Positions 34,877 through 43,510 of a stretch of DNA of 64,000 nucleotides are shown piece after piece. This DNA is from an uncultured Brachyspira sp. (GTDB lineage Bacteria; Spirochaetota; Brachyspiria; Brachyspirales; Brachyspiraceae), in the NCBI RefSeq assembly GCF_944388875.1, contig NZ_CALXKQ010000005.1, positions 51,708 to 115,707 on the forward strand, written 5' to 3'. The notes under the pieces were generated by a model. It had not been told where the DNA came from. It searched no databases and saw nothing but the letters and a program-made list of their open reading frames with translations. The position numbers and the translations under genes were made by a program. Each line of letters begins with the position of its first letter. Position 1 is the first letter of the stretch.

Positions 34877-35902
34877 TTGAAAGAGTTCACTATTTTAGAA
34901 GAAAAAATTAAAGATTTCTTAGATGAATATCAAACCGTATCATCAGATAATAAAGAGTTACTACAGATAATAGAAAATCTTAAAAATGAAAAAGAACAGT
35001 TAAATATCAGTCTAAATAATATTAAAGATACTCTTAATTCTATAAAAGAAGAAAAAACAATACTTGAAGCTGATAAAAGAAACGTTACTGATAATTATAA
35101 CTCCATAAAAGAAGAAAAAGATAATCTAATAAAACAATTAGAAGCTACAAGAATAGAAAGAGATACATTAAAATCTAATTTGGAAAGTATTGAAAAAGAT
35201 TCTGAAACATTAATAGAAGAAAATGATAATGTAAAAAAAGCGTTAGAAAATGCTAATAAAACTATAGAAACTCTAACAAAAGAAAATGAGCAGTTAAAAG
35301 AAAATCTAAGTATTCTTATAGAAAAAATAGATAGTGTAAGAAAAATTAATGATATAAAAAGAACTCATAGTCAAATAGTTAATAATAATAATCAAGTAAA
35401 AGAAATAAAAGAAGAAATCAATAATATTAAAGAAGAAGTTAAAACAATAGAGAAAGAAGTTAAAACAATAGAGAATATAGATAGTATGGAGAAATCAGAA
35501 AAAGCAGAAGTAATAGAAGAAGATATTGATCCGTTCAGTGATAATGATAATAATATATTTGATAATGAATATGAGGAATACAAAGAGAGTGCTTCTGATG
35601 TAAAAGAGATTAAAGAAGTAAAAGAAATCAAAAAAGAAGAAACTATAAAAGAAATTAAGACTGCTTCTAATATTAAAGTATCAGAAGATGAAGATCCTTT
35701 TTCAAATGCTTCCGATTCCAGCTGGGATAATGATATAAAAAAAGATGATGAAAAAAAGCAGCAAGAAGAAGTAAATAATAAAGAAACAGAATCAAATCAC
35801 AGCAAAGAAGATAATTATGAGTTTGATATAAACGAAGACGATCAATATATGTTCGGCGATGATGATGAAGAAGATTTCTTTTTTGACAATGAATCAAAAT
35901 AA
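34877..35902 (+). CDS. Acidic coiled-coil protein upstream of zapA
   Basis: Start chosen at TTG 34877: a GGGGGG block (34865-34870) sits six bases upstream and a consensus promoter occupies the earlier part of the open frame. The product is 341 aa. Residues about 10-150 are a long heptad-type coiled coil (ENLKNEKEQL, IERDTLKSNLE), followed by a Lys/Glu-rich linker and an acidic C-terminus with DPFSDNDN, DPFSNAS and EDDQYMFGDDDEED. It has no membrane segment. Co-transcription with zapA suggests a role in division-ring organisation, but no ZapB-like homology is evident. Confidence 0.75.
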   Translation: MKEFTILEEKIKDFLDEYQTVSSDNKELLQIIENLKNEKEQLNISLNNIKDTLNSIKEEKTILEADKRNVTDNYNSIKEEKDNLIKQLEATRIERDTLKSNLESIEKDSETLIEENDNVKKALENANKTIETLTKENEQLKENLSILIEKIDSVRKINDIKRTHSQIVNNNNQVKEIKEEINNIKEEVKTIEKEVKTIENIDSMEKSEKAEVIEEDIDPFSDNDNNIFDNEYEEYKESASDVKEIKEVKEIKKEETIKEIKTASNIKVSEDEDPFSNASDSSWDNDIKKDDEKKQQEEVNNKETESNHSKEDNYEFDINEDDQYMFGDDDEEDFFFDNESK

Positions 35903-35925
35903 TATATTAAAATAGGTAAATAATT

Positions 35926-36240
35926 ATGAATAATTCTTTAGAGGTTACGATATACGGCAGAACTTTAAATATAAAATCTAATGAGGAAAACTCTGAGTAT
36001 TTAAAAGAGCTTGCTGATTTCGTAAATGAAAGCATGAATGATATAGCAGAGCATTACGGCAGCAATTATCCAAGAGATACTATAGCAATACTGGCATGTC
36101 TTAATATAGCAGACCTTTTAAAAAGAGAAATAGCGAGCAGCAAAGCAGGAAGAGATACATTATCAGCTCTTAAAGAAAGTATAGCATCAAGAAGCAATGA
36201 ACTTATAAAACTTATAGATGAAACTAAAGGCATTCAATAA
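35926..36240 (+). CDS. zapA: Cell division protein ZapA
   Basis: 104 aa. The N-terminal ZapA domain shows LEVTIYGRTLNIKSNEENSEYLKELADFVNESMND, then a C-terminal helix for coiled-coil tetramerisation. ZapA bundles FtsZ filaments at the division site. Length matches the family. It is 23 bases after the coiled-coil gene and 26 bases before the SDR gene. Confidence 0.88.
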   Translation: MNNSLEVTIYGRTLNIKSNEENSEYLKELADFVNESMNDIAEHYGSNYPRDTIAILACLNIADLLKREIASSKAGRDTLSALKESIASRSNELIKLIDETKGIQ

Positions 36241-36266
36241 TCACTTTTATAAAAAAGGCATTAAAA

Positions 36267-37826
36267 ATGAAATATAATATAGCATTAACAGGTGCAACTG
36301 GAAATATGGGTCTTGAAACATTAAGACAATTAATGGAGATAAAAGATATTAAATTAGTAAAGGTACTTGTAAGAAAAGAAAGTCAAAAAGCAGCTGATAA
36401 ATTCAAAAGACAGTATGGAGATAGAGTCGAAATTATTATAGGATATTTATATGAAAGAGATGACTGCGAAAAACTAATAAAAGACTGTCATTATGTACTT
36501 AATCTCGCTGCAGTTATACCTCCTAACTCTGATAAATATCCTAAACTTGCACATCTAACTAACTTTGTAGGTGTTAAGCATATAGTTGATATAATAGAAA
36601 AAACGTCTAAAGAAAATCGTCCTAAACTTGTTCATATATCAACGGTAGCTCTTTATGGAAACCGCAATGAAAAACACCCTTGGGGAAGAGTTGGTGATCC
36701 TTTATTAATAAGTCCTTATGATGCATATTCTTTTTCAAAATTAAAAGGAGAAAGATATGTTCTAGATTCATCATTAGAAAATAGAGCTATAATAAGACAA
36801 ACTGCCATGCTTCATAATAGAATGCTTACTGACAATATGAGTGATGGGCTTATGTTTCATACTTGCTATAATGCTCCTCTTGAATGGGCTACTGCGAGAG
36901 ATAGTGGGCTTTTAATGAAGAGAATTATTGAAGAGGATATAAAAGGAAAATTAGATGATTATTTTTGGAAAGGCTGTTTTAATTTGGGAAGCAAGGCTGA
37001 AAATAGACTTGTTGGATACGATACTTTTAATGATGGATTCAAACTCATTGGGGGATCTACAAAAAAATATATGAAGCCTAATTGGAATGCTACAAGAAAT
37101 TTTCATGGGCTTTGGTATTATGACGGATACAAATTAGAAGAATTATTTTCTTATCAGAAGGAATCCGTTACAGATTATTGGAATGAAATAGGAAAAACTC
37201 ATTGGTATTATGCTTTCGGTAAACTTGTGCCTCCTTCTATAATATCATTTTTTGCTATACAAAGGCTTTTATCTCACCCTAATTCACCTACATATTGGAG
37301 AAAAAACGGAGAGAAAGGAAAAGTTATAGCGACTTTCGGAAGCGAAGAGGTTTTTGATAATTTGCCTAAAAAATGGGAAGATTTTAATCTGCTTTTTGAA
37401 AATAAAGATTCTAAAGGCAATTATATAGATTATAAGGCTTTGCTTGATATAAATAATGCCGAACTTCTTAATCATGGCTATGATGAAAGCAAAAAAGACA
37501 GCGAAATAGATTTAGATGATTTGAAAAAGGCAGCAGAGTTTAGAGGAGGCAAACTTTTAAGCACTAGTATGACAAAAGGAGATTTGCATACAAAATTAAG
37601 ATGGGCTTGTACTGAAGGGCATGAATTTGAGGCTTCTCCATTTACAGTTATAAAAGCAGGTCATTGGTGTATGGAATGCATGCCGGACTATACTTGGAAC
37701 TTTGACATTCTTGCTAAAAAAAATCCTTTCTTTGCTCAGGTTTGGTATGATTCTCATGAAAAAGATGAGAATATGCTTTATTATTTTGACGAGGATTTTA
37801 AGGCTCATTATAAAAAGGTCGATTAA
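36267..37826 (+). CDS. Extended SDR (NAD-dependent epimerase/dehydratase) fused to a zinc-ribbon-like C-terminus
   Basis: 519 aa. The N-terminal Rossmann domain begins with TGATGNMGLETLRQL, the dinucleotide motif, and continues to the SDR catalytic pair in PYDAYSFSKLKGERY (Tyr-x3-Lys). The SDR part extends to about residue 340. The C-terminal about 120 residues hold a single-site zinc-ribbon-like cluster C448-x3-H452-x15-C468-x2-C471 (WACTEGHEFEAS and GHWCMEC), of the kind often found in nucleic-acid-associated proteins. The fusion is unusual. It is followed after seven bases by the R-M genes; substrate unknown. Confidence 0.75.
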   Translation: MKYNIALTGATGNMGLETLRQLMEIKDIKLVKVLVRKESQKAADKFKRQYGDRVEIIIGYLYERDDCEKLIKDCHYVLNLAAVIPPNSDKYPKLAHLTNFVGVKHIVDIIEKTSKENRPKLVHISTVALYGNRNEKHPWGRVGDPLLISPYDAYSFSKLKGERYVLDSSLENRAIIRQTAMLHNRMLTDNMSDGLMFHTCYNAPLEWATARDSGLLMKRIIEEDIKGKLDDYFWKGCFNLGSKAENRLVGYDTFNDGFKLIGGSTKKYMKPNWNATRNFHGLWYYDGYKLEELFSYQKESVTDYWNEIGKTHWYYAFGKLVPPSIISFFAIQRLLSHPNSPTYWRKNGEKGKVIATFGSEEVFDNLPKKWEDFNLLFENKDSKGNYIDYKALLDINNAELLNHGYDESKKDSEIDLDDLKKAAEFRGGKLLSTSMTKGDLHTKLRWACTEGHEFEASPFTVIKAGHWCMECMPDYTWNFDILAKKNPFFAQVWYDSHEKDENMLYYFDEDFKAHYKKVD

Positions 37827-37833
37827 TTTGACA

Positions 37834-39156
37834 ATGTATAATGATGTTATATCCTACAATATAAAAGATTTTAGTTCTATTTCTTTAGACTATTCTTGGT
37901 CTTTTTCCGATAAAACTATAAAAGATACAGCATATATTACGCATAATTATTATACTTATCCTGCTAAATTTATTCCGCAGTTAGTTTCAAGGCTTATAAA
38001 TACCTATACAAAAGGAAAAGAACTAGTTGTTGATCCTTTTATGGGAAGCGGTACCACTATTATTGAAAGTATTGTAAATAAGAGATATGCATGCGGAGTT
38101 GATATAAATGAAATAGCGTATCTTATATCTAAAGTGAAAACTACGCCGCTTGATATAGAATTGCTAAAAAAAGAATATCTAATATTAGAAGAAAAATTTA
38201 CAAATTATAGTGTATTAGTAGAAAAAGATATTTTAGTAAAAGCAAAAAATATTGTACCTGAAAATGATAGAATAGATTATTGGTTTAAGCCCAAACAAAA
38301 AGAAGAATTATCTCTAATTTTTTATTCTATATTTGAAATAGAAAATATAGATATAAGAGATTTTTATCTTGCGGCATTTGCTCAAATATTAAAAACAGCT
38401 TCTATATGGCTTCAAAAAAGCATAAAGCCTACAAGGGATATGAAGAAAAAAGAGCAAGATTGTTATAATTTATTTTTATGTCAGGCAAAAAGAATGATAA
38501 AAAGGCATGAAGTATATAATACCATGCTTGATAAAGATTTTATTTCTGATATAAATAAATATAGAAAAATAAAATGTGGGGATTCTAGGTTTTTGCCTTT
38601 AAAAGATGAAGAGGCTGATTTTATTGTAACAAGCCCTCCTTATGTAACTAGCTATGAATACGCAGATTTGCATCAGCTTCCTTCATTATGGTTTGGATAT
38701 TTGGATACTTTACCAGAGTTTAGAGAAAAGTTTATAGGAAGTAGTTATAAAAATAGGGATGATATAGATAATATTGATTTAAAAAGTAATATAATCATTG
38801 AAACCATAAATAAATTTTCAAATAATAATAAAAAAAAGATAAGAGAAATAAAAAATTATTATGCTGATATGCTTGAAAGTTTTATTGAAATGAAAAGGGT
38901 ATTGAAATCTGGAGGAAAGGCTGCTATTGTAATAGGAAATACTCAATTTAAAAATGTTGATATATTGAATGCAGAAATTTTTTGCGAACAAATGCTTAAT
39001 ATAGGCTTTAAAGTTTTTGATATTATACATAGAGAAATACCTTCAAAAATGCTTCCTTCTACTAGGGATTCTTCCACAGGAAGATTTGCTAAAACTTCAT
39101 CTATGGATAAGTTGGTTTATCCTACTGAGTATATTTTAATTATGGAGAAAGTATGA
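37834..39156 (+). CDS. Site-specific DNA methyltransferase (putative cytosine-N4)
   Basis: 440 aa from ATG 37834; TTG 37828 is an alternative. Longer in-frame starts would overlap the previous gene. Motif I is VDPFMGSGTTIIES (D67), with VDINEIA beyond it. Motif IV is TSPPYVTSYEY (S267, P268, P269, Y270). TSPPY rather than DPPY/NPPY points to N4-cytosine methylation, although N6-adenine enzymes can share it. The region between the motifs would carry target recognition. Its last four bases overlap the restriction-enzyme start. Confidence 0.85.
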   Translation: MYNDVISYNIKDFSSISLDYSWSFSDKTIKDTAYITHNYYTYPAKFIPQLVSRLINTYTKGKELVVDPFMGSGTTIIESIVNKRYACGVDINEIAYLISKVKTTPLDIELLKKEYLILEEKFTNYSVLVEKDILVKAKNIVPENDRIDYWFKPKQKEELSLIFYSIFEIENIDIRDFYLAAFAQILKTASIWLQKSIKPTRDMKKKEQDCYNLFLCQAKRMIKRHEVYNTMLDKDFISDINKYRKIKCGDSRFLPLKDEEADFIVTSPPYVTSYEYADLHQLPSLWFGYLDTLPEFREKFIGSSYKNRDDIDNIDLKSNIIIETINKFSNNNKKKIREIKNYYADMLESFIEMKRVLKSGGKAAIVIGNTQFKNVDILNAEIFCEQMLNIGFKVFDIIHREIPSKMLPSTRDSSTGRFAKTSSMDKLVYPTEYILIMEKV

Positions 39157-39827
39157 CATTTGAAGATTTGATAAATCTTTACGAAGACAAGAAAAAAATA
39201 TATAGAGATAATACTTATAAGTATATTTCAGATATTTTAAAAGAAGCCAAAGAAAAACATAAACAATTTGCATTGCATAATGGCATAACTGATACAGAAC
39301 AATCATGGAGAGCTTTTAAAGGTAAAAATCTTGAGAAAATGATAGAATATATTATTACTGATGAAGTAAAAAAAATTGGATTATCTATAATAAATGGTAA
39401 TAAATTAGAGAGAAAAAAAATTTTTGAAGACAAAACTTTAGATTTACTAAAAAGAAATTTATGTGTAGATTATGGAGAGTATAGACTTCATTTGCCAGAT
39501 ATTGATATAATAATTTATGATGAAAAAACTATTGAAATAATATCTGTACTTTCAATAAAGGTTACTTTAAGGGAAAGAATAGCACAAACTGGTTATTGGA
39601 AATTAAAGCTCATGCAGTCATCTGTTACAAAACATATAAAAGTATTATTCATCACTTTAGATGAAGATGAAACTTTATCTAAAAAGAAGCCTGCTAAAAA
39701 AGGTCGTGCTATTGCTGAGATAGATACAGATGGATGTTATATACTTACAGAAAATAATGTGGAAGAAAGTAAGAAAGTCAAATTATTTTCTGATTTTATT
39801 AATGATTTAACAAATATGATAAAATAA
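39153..39827 (+). CDS. BsaWI-like type II restriction endonuclease
   Basis: 224 aa. The start ATG overlaps the methylase stop by four bases, so the pair is translationally coupled. SWRAFKGKNLEKMIEYII, LPDIDIIIYDE and LSIKVTLRERIAQTGYWKLKL match the BsaWI-type family. The catalytic core is a PD-(D/E)xK variant: P115-D116-x-D118, then S134-I-K136. It would cut DNA protected by the upstream methylase. By family, the target could be of W/CCGGW type, but the recognition sequence is only inferred. Confidence 0.8.
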   Translation: MTFEDLINLYEDKKKIYRDNTYKYISDILKEAKEKHKQFALHNGITDTEQSWRAFKGKNLEKMIEYIITDEVKKIGLSIINGNKLERKKIFEDKTLDLLKRNLCVDYGEYRLHLPDIDIIIYDEKTIEIISVLSIKVTLRERIAQTGYWKLKLMQSSVTKHIKVLFITLDEDETLSKKKPAKKGRAIAEIDTDGCYILTENNVEESKKVKLFSDFINDLTNMIK

Positions 39828-39855
39828 TAAAACAATTAAAAATGGAGTTAGATAC

Positions 39856-40803
39856 ATGGAAAATAAAAAGGCTGTAATATATTGTTTTTCTGGTACTGGA
39901 AATACTGAGAAAGTTGCTAGAGAGTATAAAAAAATATTTGAAGAAAACGGCATTGAAACTTTACTTTATAGTGTAAGCGATAATTTTGATAATATGCCTA
40001 ATATTAGAGATTATGATTATGCTGGTATTGCTTATCCTATTCATGGTTTTAATGCTCCCTACCCTATTTTTGACTTGATAAAACTTTTTCCTAAATTTGA
40101 TAATGAGAAGAAAAAAATATTTATTATAAAAACTTCAGGAGAGCCTCTAACTATTAATAATATATCTTCAGAGCCTTTAATGGCAAGACTTAAATCAAAA
40201 GGCTATATTCTTACTAATGAATATCATTATGTAATGCCTTATAATATAATATTCAGACATACCGATGAGTTTGCTGCAAAGATGTGGAAGACAGCTAAGG
40301 CTTTATGCGTTATAGAGGCTAATGAGGTTTTAGACGGACGAGAAAGTTTTTTAAAGAAATTTCCTTTCGGCAGATTTATAGCATTTTTATTTAGAATAGA
40401 ACACCCAGCTATGAAAGTTAACGGACATTTATTTAAAGTAAAAAAAATATGTACACATTGTAATTTATGCGTTAAGAAATGTCCTGTTAATAATATTTAT
40501 AATGATGAAAAAGGAGATATTAAGTTTAAAAATAAATGTGTAATGTGTACAAGCTGTGCTTTCAGATGTCCTGTTGATGCTATAACTATAGGCATACTTA
40601 ATGGCTGGAGAGTTAATGGTGCTTATAAATTTGAAAATCCTCCTACAGGTGTAAAAAGCAAACATGATGCTTACTGCAAAAAGGCTTATGAAAGATATTT
40701 TGCTGATGCTGATAAAAAAATACATAATTACAGCGATAATGCTGAAGATAAATACAGACAAAAATTATACTATAAAAATATAGAAAATTATATCAATTCT
40801 TAA
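39856..40803 (+). CDS. EFR1-type flavodoxin/ferredoxin fusion protein
   Basis: 315 aa. The N-terminal flavodoxin-like FMN domain starts with YCFSGTGNTEKVAREY, the phosphate-binding loop. The C-terminal part has two 4Fe-4S motifs, CTHCNLCVKKCP and CVMCTSCAFRCP, around residues 199-240. The domain order is that of EFR1-family ferredoxins of anaerobes, which shuttle electrons to unknown partners. It is a single gene with an AATGGAG ribosome site. There is no membrane segment. Confidence 0.9.
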   Translation: MENKKAVIYCFSGTGNTEKVAREYKKIFEENGIETLLYSVSDNFDNMPNIRDYDYAGIAYPIHGFNAPYPIFDLIKLFPKFDNEKKKIFIIKTSGEPLTINNISSEPLMARLKSKGYILTNEYHYVMPYNIIFRHTDEFAAKMWKTAKALCVIEANEVLDGRESFLKKFPFGRFIAFLFRIEHPAMKVNGHLFKVKKICTHCNLCVKKCPVNNIYNDEKGDIKFKNKCVMCTSCAFRCPVDAITIGILNGWRVNGAYKFENPPTGVKSKHDAYCKKAYERYFADADKKIHNYSDNAEDKYRQKLYYKNIENYINS

Positions 40804-40868
40804 TATTAATGTTCTAACGCTTTTTTTATAATTTCCGAAAAATATAAAAAATAGTTTTGGAGCAGAAA

Positions 40869-41759
40869 ATGATTAAGAAGTCATTGTTAACTTTAACAGC
40901 GATATTATTAGTTTTTTCAATATCATGTAAAAAACCAGATCAGAACAGTATCGAAGAAAATTATATAAATGAAATAGAAAAAGAATATCAGAATTCTCCA
41001 AGTAATGATGTTGTGGTGGAAACAAATAATGGAATAGATAATAATAGCAGTACAGTACAAAATAATAATAAACCTACTCAAAATACACAAGTAAATAGTA
41101 ATAATAATAATTATAATACTGCTCAGACACAGATATACGATTATAATACAACTCCTAAAAGAAGACCTATAAAAGCTACTATAGACACTTTTTACAGCCC
41201 TTGGACTTCTAAAGATGATCCTTTGATAATTAGAGAAATAAGAGTTATGATAGCAAATAAAGAATATACTCAGGCTCTAAACTATATAAATAAATTAGAT
41301 TTTAATAATTTGCCTTCTGATGTTGATGTAGGGCATTTATATCAATTTAAAGGCATTGTTTATTATTTTCTATCTAAAAGCAATAAATCAAATATAGCAT
41401 TGGCAGATGAATGCTTTAAACAAGTTGCTGGAATAACTAAAATAGAAAAATTCAAACCTCTTTCATTATTATGGAATGGAATGCTTTATCAAACATATTC
41501 TACAGATGAAAATCAATTAAAAGAAGCTATATCTTTATTTGATAGAGTTATTACAGAATATCCTAGAACAAGATTTGCTAATGATGCTGTATTTTATAAG
41601 GCTGTTACAATGAAAAAATTAGGAATGCCTGAAAATGAATACAATGATTTATTCTTATCAATAAAAAGAGGCGGATTTGTTGATACTTTAGTGTTCTCAC
41701 AAGTTATTAATGATTATGTTCCTGCTAATGATTTAGTTGATAGAGAAATGTTAAAATAA
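40869..41759 (+). CDS. TPR-like lipoprotein
   Basis: Start chosen at ATG 40869, six bases after GGAG (40859-40862), rather than the TTG further upstream. 296 aa with a lipoprotein signal and lipobox FSISC. An Asn-rich low-complexity linker (residues about 45-90, NNGIDNNSSTVQNNN) leads to a helical TPR-like domain (IREIRVMIANKEYTQALNYI, LFDRVITEYPRTRFANDAVF) reminiscent of YbgF/BamD-type repeats. It is probably anchored to the outer membrane. Function is unknown. Confidence 0.75.
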   Translation: MIKKSLLTLTAILLVFSISCKKPDQNSIEENYINEIEKEYQNSPSNDVVVETNNGIDNNSSTVQNNNKPTQNTQVNSNNNNYNTAQTQIYDYNTTPKRRPIKATIDTFYSPWTSKDDPLIIREIRVMIANKEYTQALNYINKLDFNNLPSDVDVGHLYQFKGIVYYFLSKSNKSNIALADECFKQVAGITKIEKFKPLSLLWNGMLYQTYSTDENQLKEAISLFDRVITEYPRTRFANDAVFYKAVTMKKLGMPENEYNDLFLSIKRGGFVDTLVFSQVINDYVPANDLVDREMLK

Positions 41760-41784
41760 AAAATATTTATTTTATTATAAATAT

Positions 41785-41828
41785 AAAAACAGCAATAGTA
41801 CTTAATTAATACTACTGCTGTTTTTTTA
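41785..41828. terminator. Bidirectional intrinsic terminator
   Basis: Stem AACAGCAATAGTA (41788-41800) / TACTACTGCTGTT (41810-41822), one mismatch, with A-run and T-run on either side. It lies between convergent genes. Confidence 0.88.
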
Positions 41829-41829
41829 T

Positions 41830-43485
41830 TTATAAATTTTCATCCTTAAGCAAATTATTAAATTGATTTCTTGAATAAACTGTAATTTTATCATTATGCG
41901 ATGCATAGCTTTTAGCACTTTTACTTAATTTGACAGGTACTATTAAAATGCCATTTTTTGCCCCCGCTTCATTAACCATCATAAGAAAATCTCTAATCAT
42001 TAATTCTCCAATCTCAACCTTTTTCCAACGCTTAAATGATATCAAAGTAATATCTTTCTTATTTCCTTTAACATGATAAGTTAAATAATTAACTTCATCG
42101 CCGTAATCAGTATTTGCTACATTATCGGTATATTCCTGTATTATAGAATAAGCTAATCTTGAACGTATTATATTCTGACATAATTTCTTAAAATCCACCT
42201 TATTCAGATTATATATTTTATCAACCTTTTTGACAATTCTTAAATCCATTTCATTATTATGAGTATCATCTATTTTCAATTCCTCCAATATCTTTTCTAT
42301 ATCCATAGTTTTTTCAACATCTACTAATGATACTATATAATCTATATCAATGAATGAACCCTCCCAAAAATCAATAGCAGCTTCCCAGTTTTCAATATCT
42401 TCTTTTTCCACATATTTTTCATAATTATCATTTTTAGAATTATCCAATTTCATTGCATTTCTAAGTTTATTAAGCTGAGATGTAGCGTTATTTATTTCTG
42501 ACAAATACTTAAGTATACTGTCAATATTATAAACTTTAAGTTCAGGTAAATTAAAACTATTTAAAATCTCAAATGATCTTATAGAAAATCCCATATCTTT
42601 CAAAAAATACGAATAAAAACAATAGTCCAATATCAAAGTATAATAATTTTTATCATAATTATTAATCTTATATTTAATATATATCTTATCATACCATTCC
42701 TTAAACTTTTCATTATCAATAACTTTATATAATATGTATAAGTATATTTTATCAATATAAAATACATGGTTTTCATCATTATTTTTTTCTATAAGAATCT
42801 GCTCAACAAAACTCCTAGCAATATTAAGCTCATCAGATAATATATACATTGATATCAAACTTTTCTGCAAATTAGACAATTGTGCATAATCATCGCAGTC
42901 TTTATCTTTATATATTCTTTTATACAACTCCTCCAAAAACACAATACATTTCTTATACTCTTTTGTTTTAAAGAAACAGAAAATAGCCGTCTTAATATCT
43001 TCTATACTAAAATCATTCTTTGAAAGCAAAGCCTTATTAAAATAATCACAAGCTAATAAATAATTGCCCTCTTTTCCAAGTATATTTCCAACTTTTATAG
43101 CATAAATAGTATTATTAGTATCTAATCTGCTGATTTTTATTGTATACTTAAAAGACATTTCTTTATTGCCCAAGTCATTATAGTAATTCTCTACTTTTTT
43201 GCAAAAATCAATTTCTTCTTTACTCTCAAAGAAAGATGCATTTAAAAGCTCTTCATACATCTTTACAGCTGTTTCCATATTACCGATTTCATCTTCAAGC
43301 AAAGCTAATTGATACATAGTTACATAATCTTTTGGATTTGCCTCCAACTGCGTTCTTAATTTATCAGCTTTCTTTTTAATATTTTTTGATACTTTTTTGT
43401 TCTTTTTAGGATTCTTTATAATATTCCTTATAAGGAAAAAAGAAAGAAGCCCAAATACAATTATGGCTATTATAATATAAATAAT
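41830..43485 (-). CDS. Membrane-anchored TPR/Mrr-like nuclease-domain protein, paralog 3 of 3
   Basis: A frame open from an upstream stop at 43489 encodes about 552 aa. The first part reads IYIIIAIIVFGLLSFFLIR, a membrane anchor equivalent to that of the two upstream paralogs. No ATG precedes it; the first usable codons are ATT 43485 or 43482, while TTG 43347 would remove the anchor. After the anchor come a basic linker, TPR-like helices, and a C-terminal Mrr-like fold with YGDEVNYL, ITLISFKRWKK and a final YSRNQFNNLL. The gene begins about 25 bases after the preceding paralog, so start use is the odd point. Function is unknown. Confidence 0.7.
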   Translation of the reverse strand: MIYIIIAIIVFGLLSFFLIRNIIKNPKKNKKVSKNIKKKADKLRTQLEANPKDYVTMYQLALLEDEIGNMETAVKMYEELLNASFFESKEEIDFCKKVENYYNDLGNKEMSFKYTIKISRLDTNNTIYAIKVGNILGKEGNYLLACDYFNKALLSKNDFSIEDIKTAIFCFFKTKEYKKCIVFLEELYKRIYKDKDCDDYAQLSNLQKSLISMYILSDELNIARSFVEQILIEKNNDENHVFYIDKIYLYILYKVIDNEKFKEWYDKIYIKYKINNYDKNYYTLILDYCFYSYFLKDMGFSIRSFEILNSFNLPELKVYNIDSILKYLSEINNATSQLNKLRNAMKLDNSKNDNYEKYVEKEDIENWEAAIDFWEGSFIDIDYIVSLVDVEKTMDIEKILEELKIDDTHNNEMDLRIVKKVDKIYNLNKVDFKKLCQNIIRSRLAYSIIQEYTDNVANTDYGDEVNYLTYHVKGNKKDITLISFKRWKKVEIGELMIRDFLMMVNEAGAKNGILIVPVKLSKSAKSYASHNDKITVYSRNQFNNLLKDENL

Positions 43486-43510
43486 ATATTAAAATATAAC
43501 AAAATAAATA

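Noticed and set aside
37702..37833. Long upstream extension of the methylase frame
   Set aside because: It overlaps the SDR gene in another frame; the methylase motifs and siblings start after ATG 37834.
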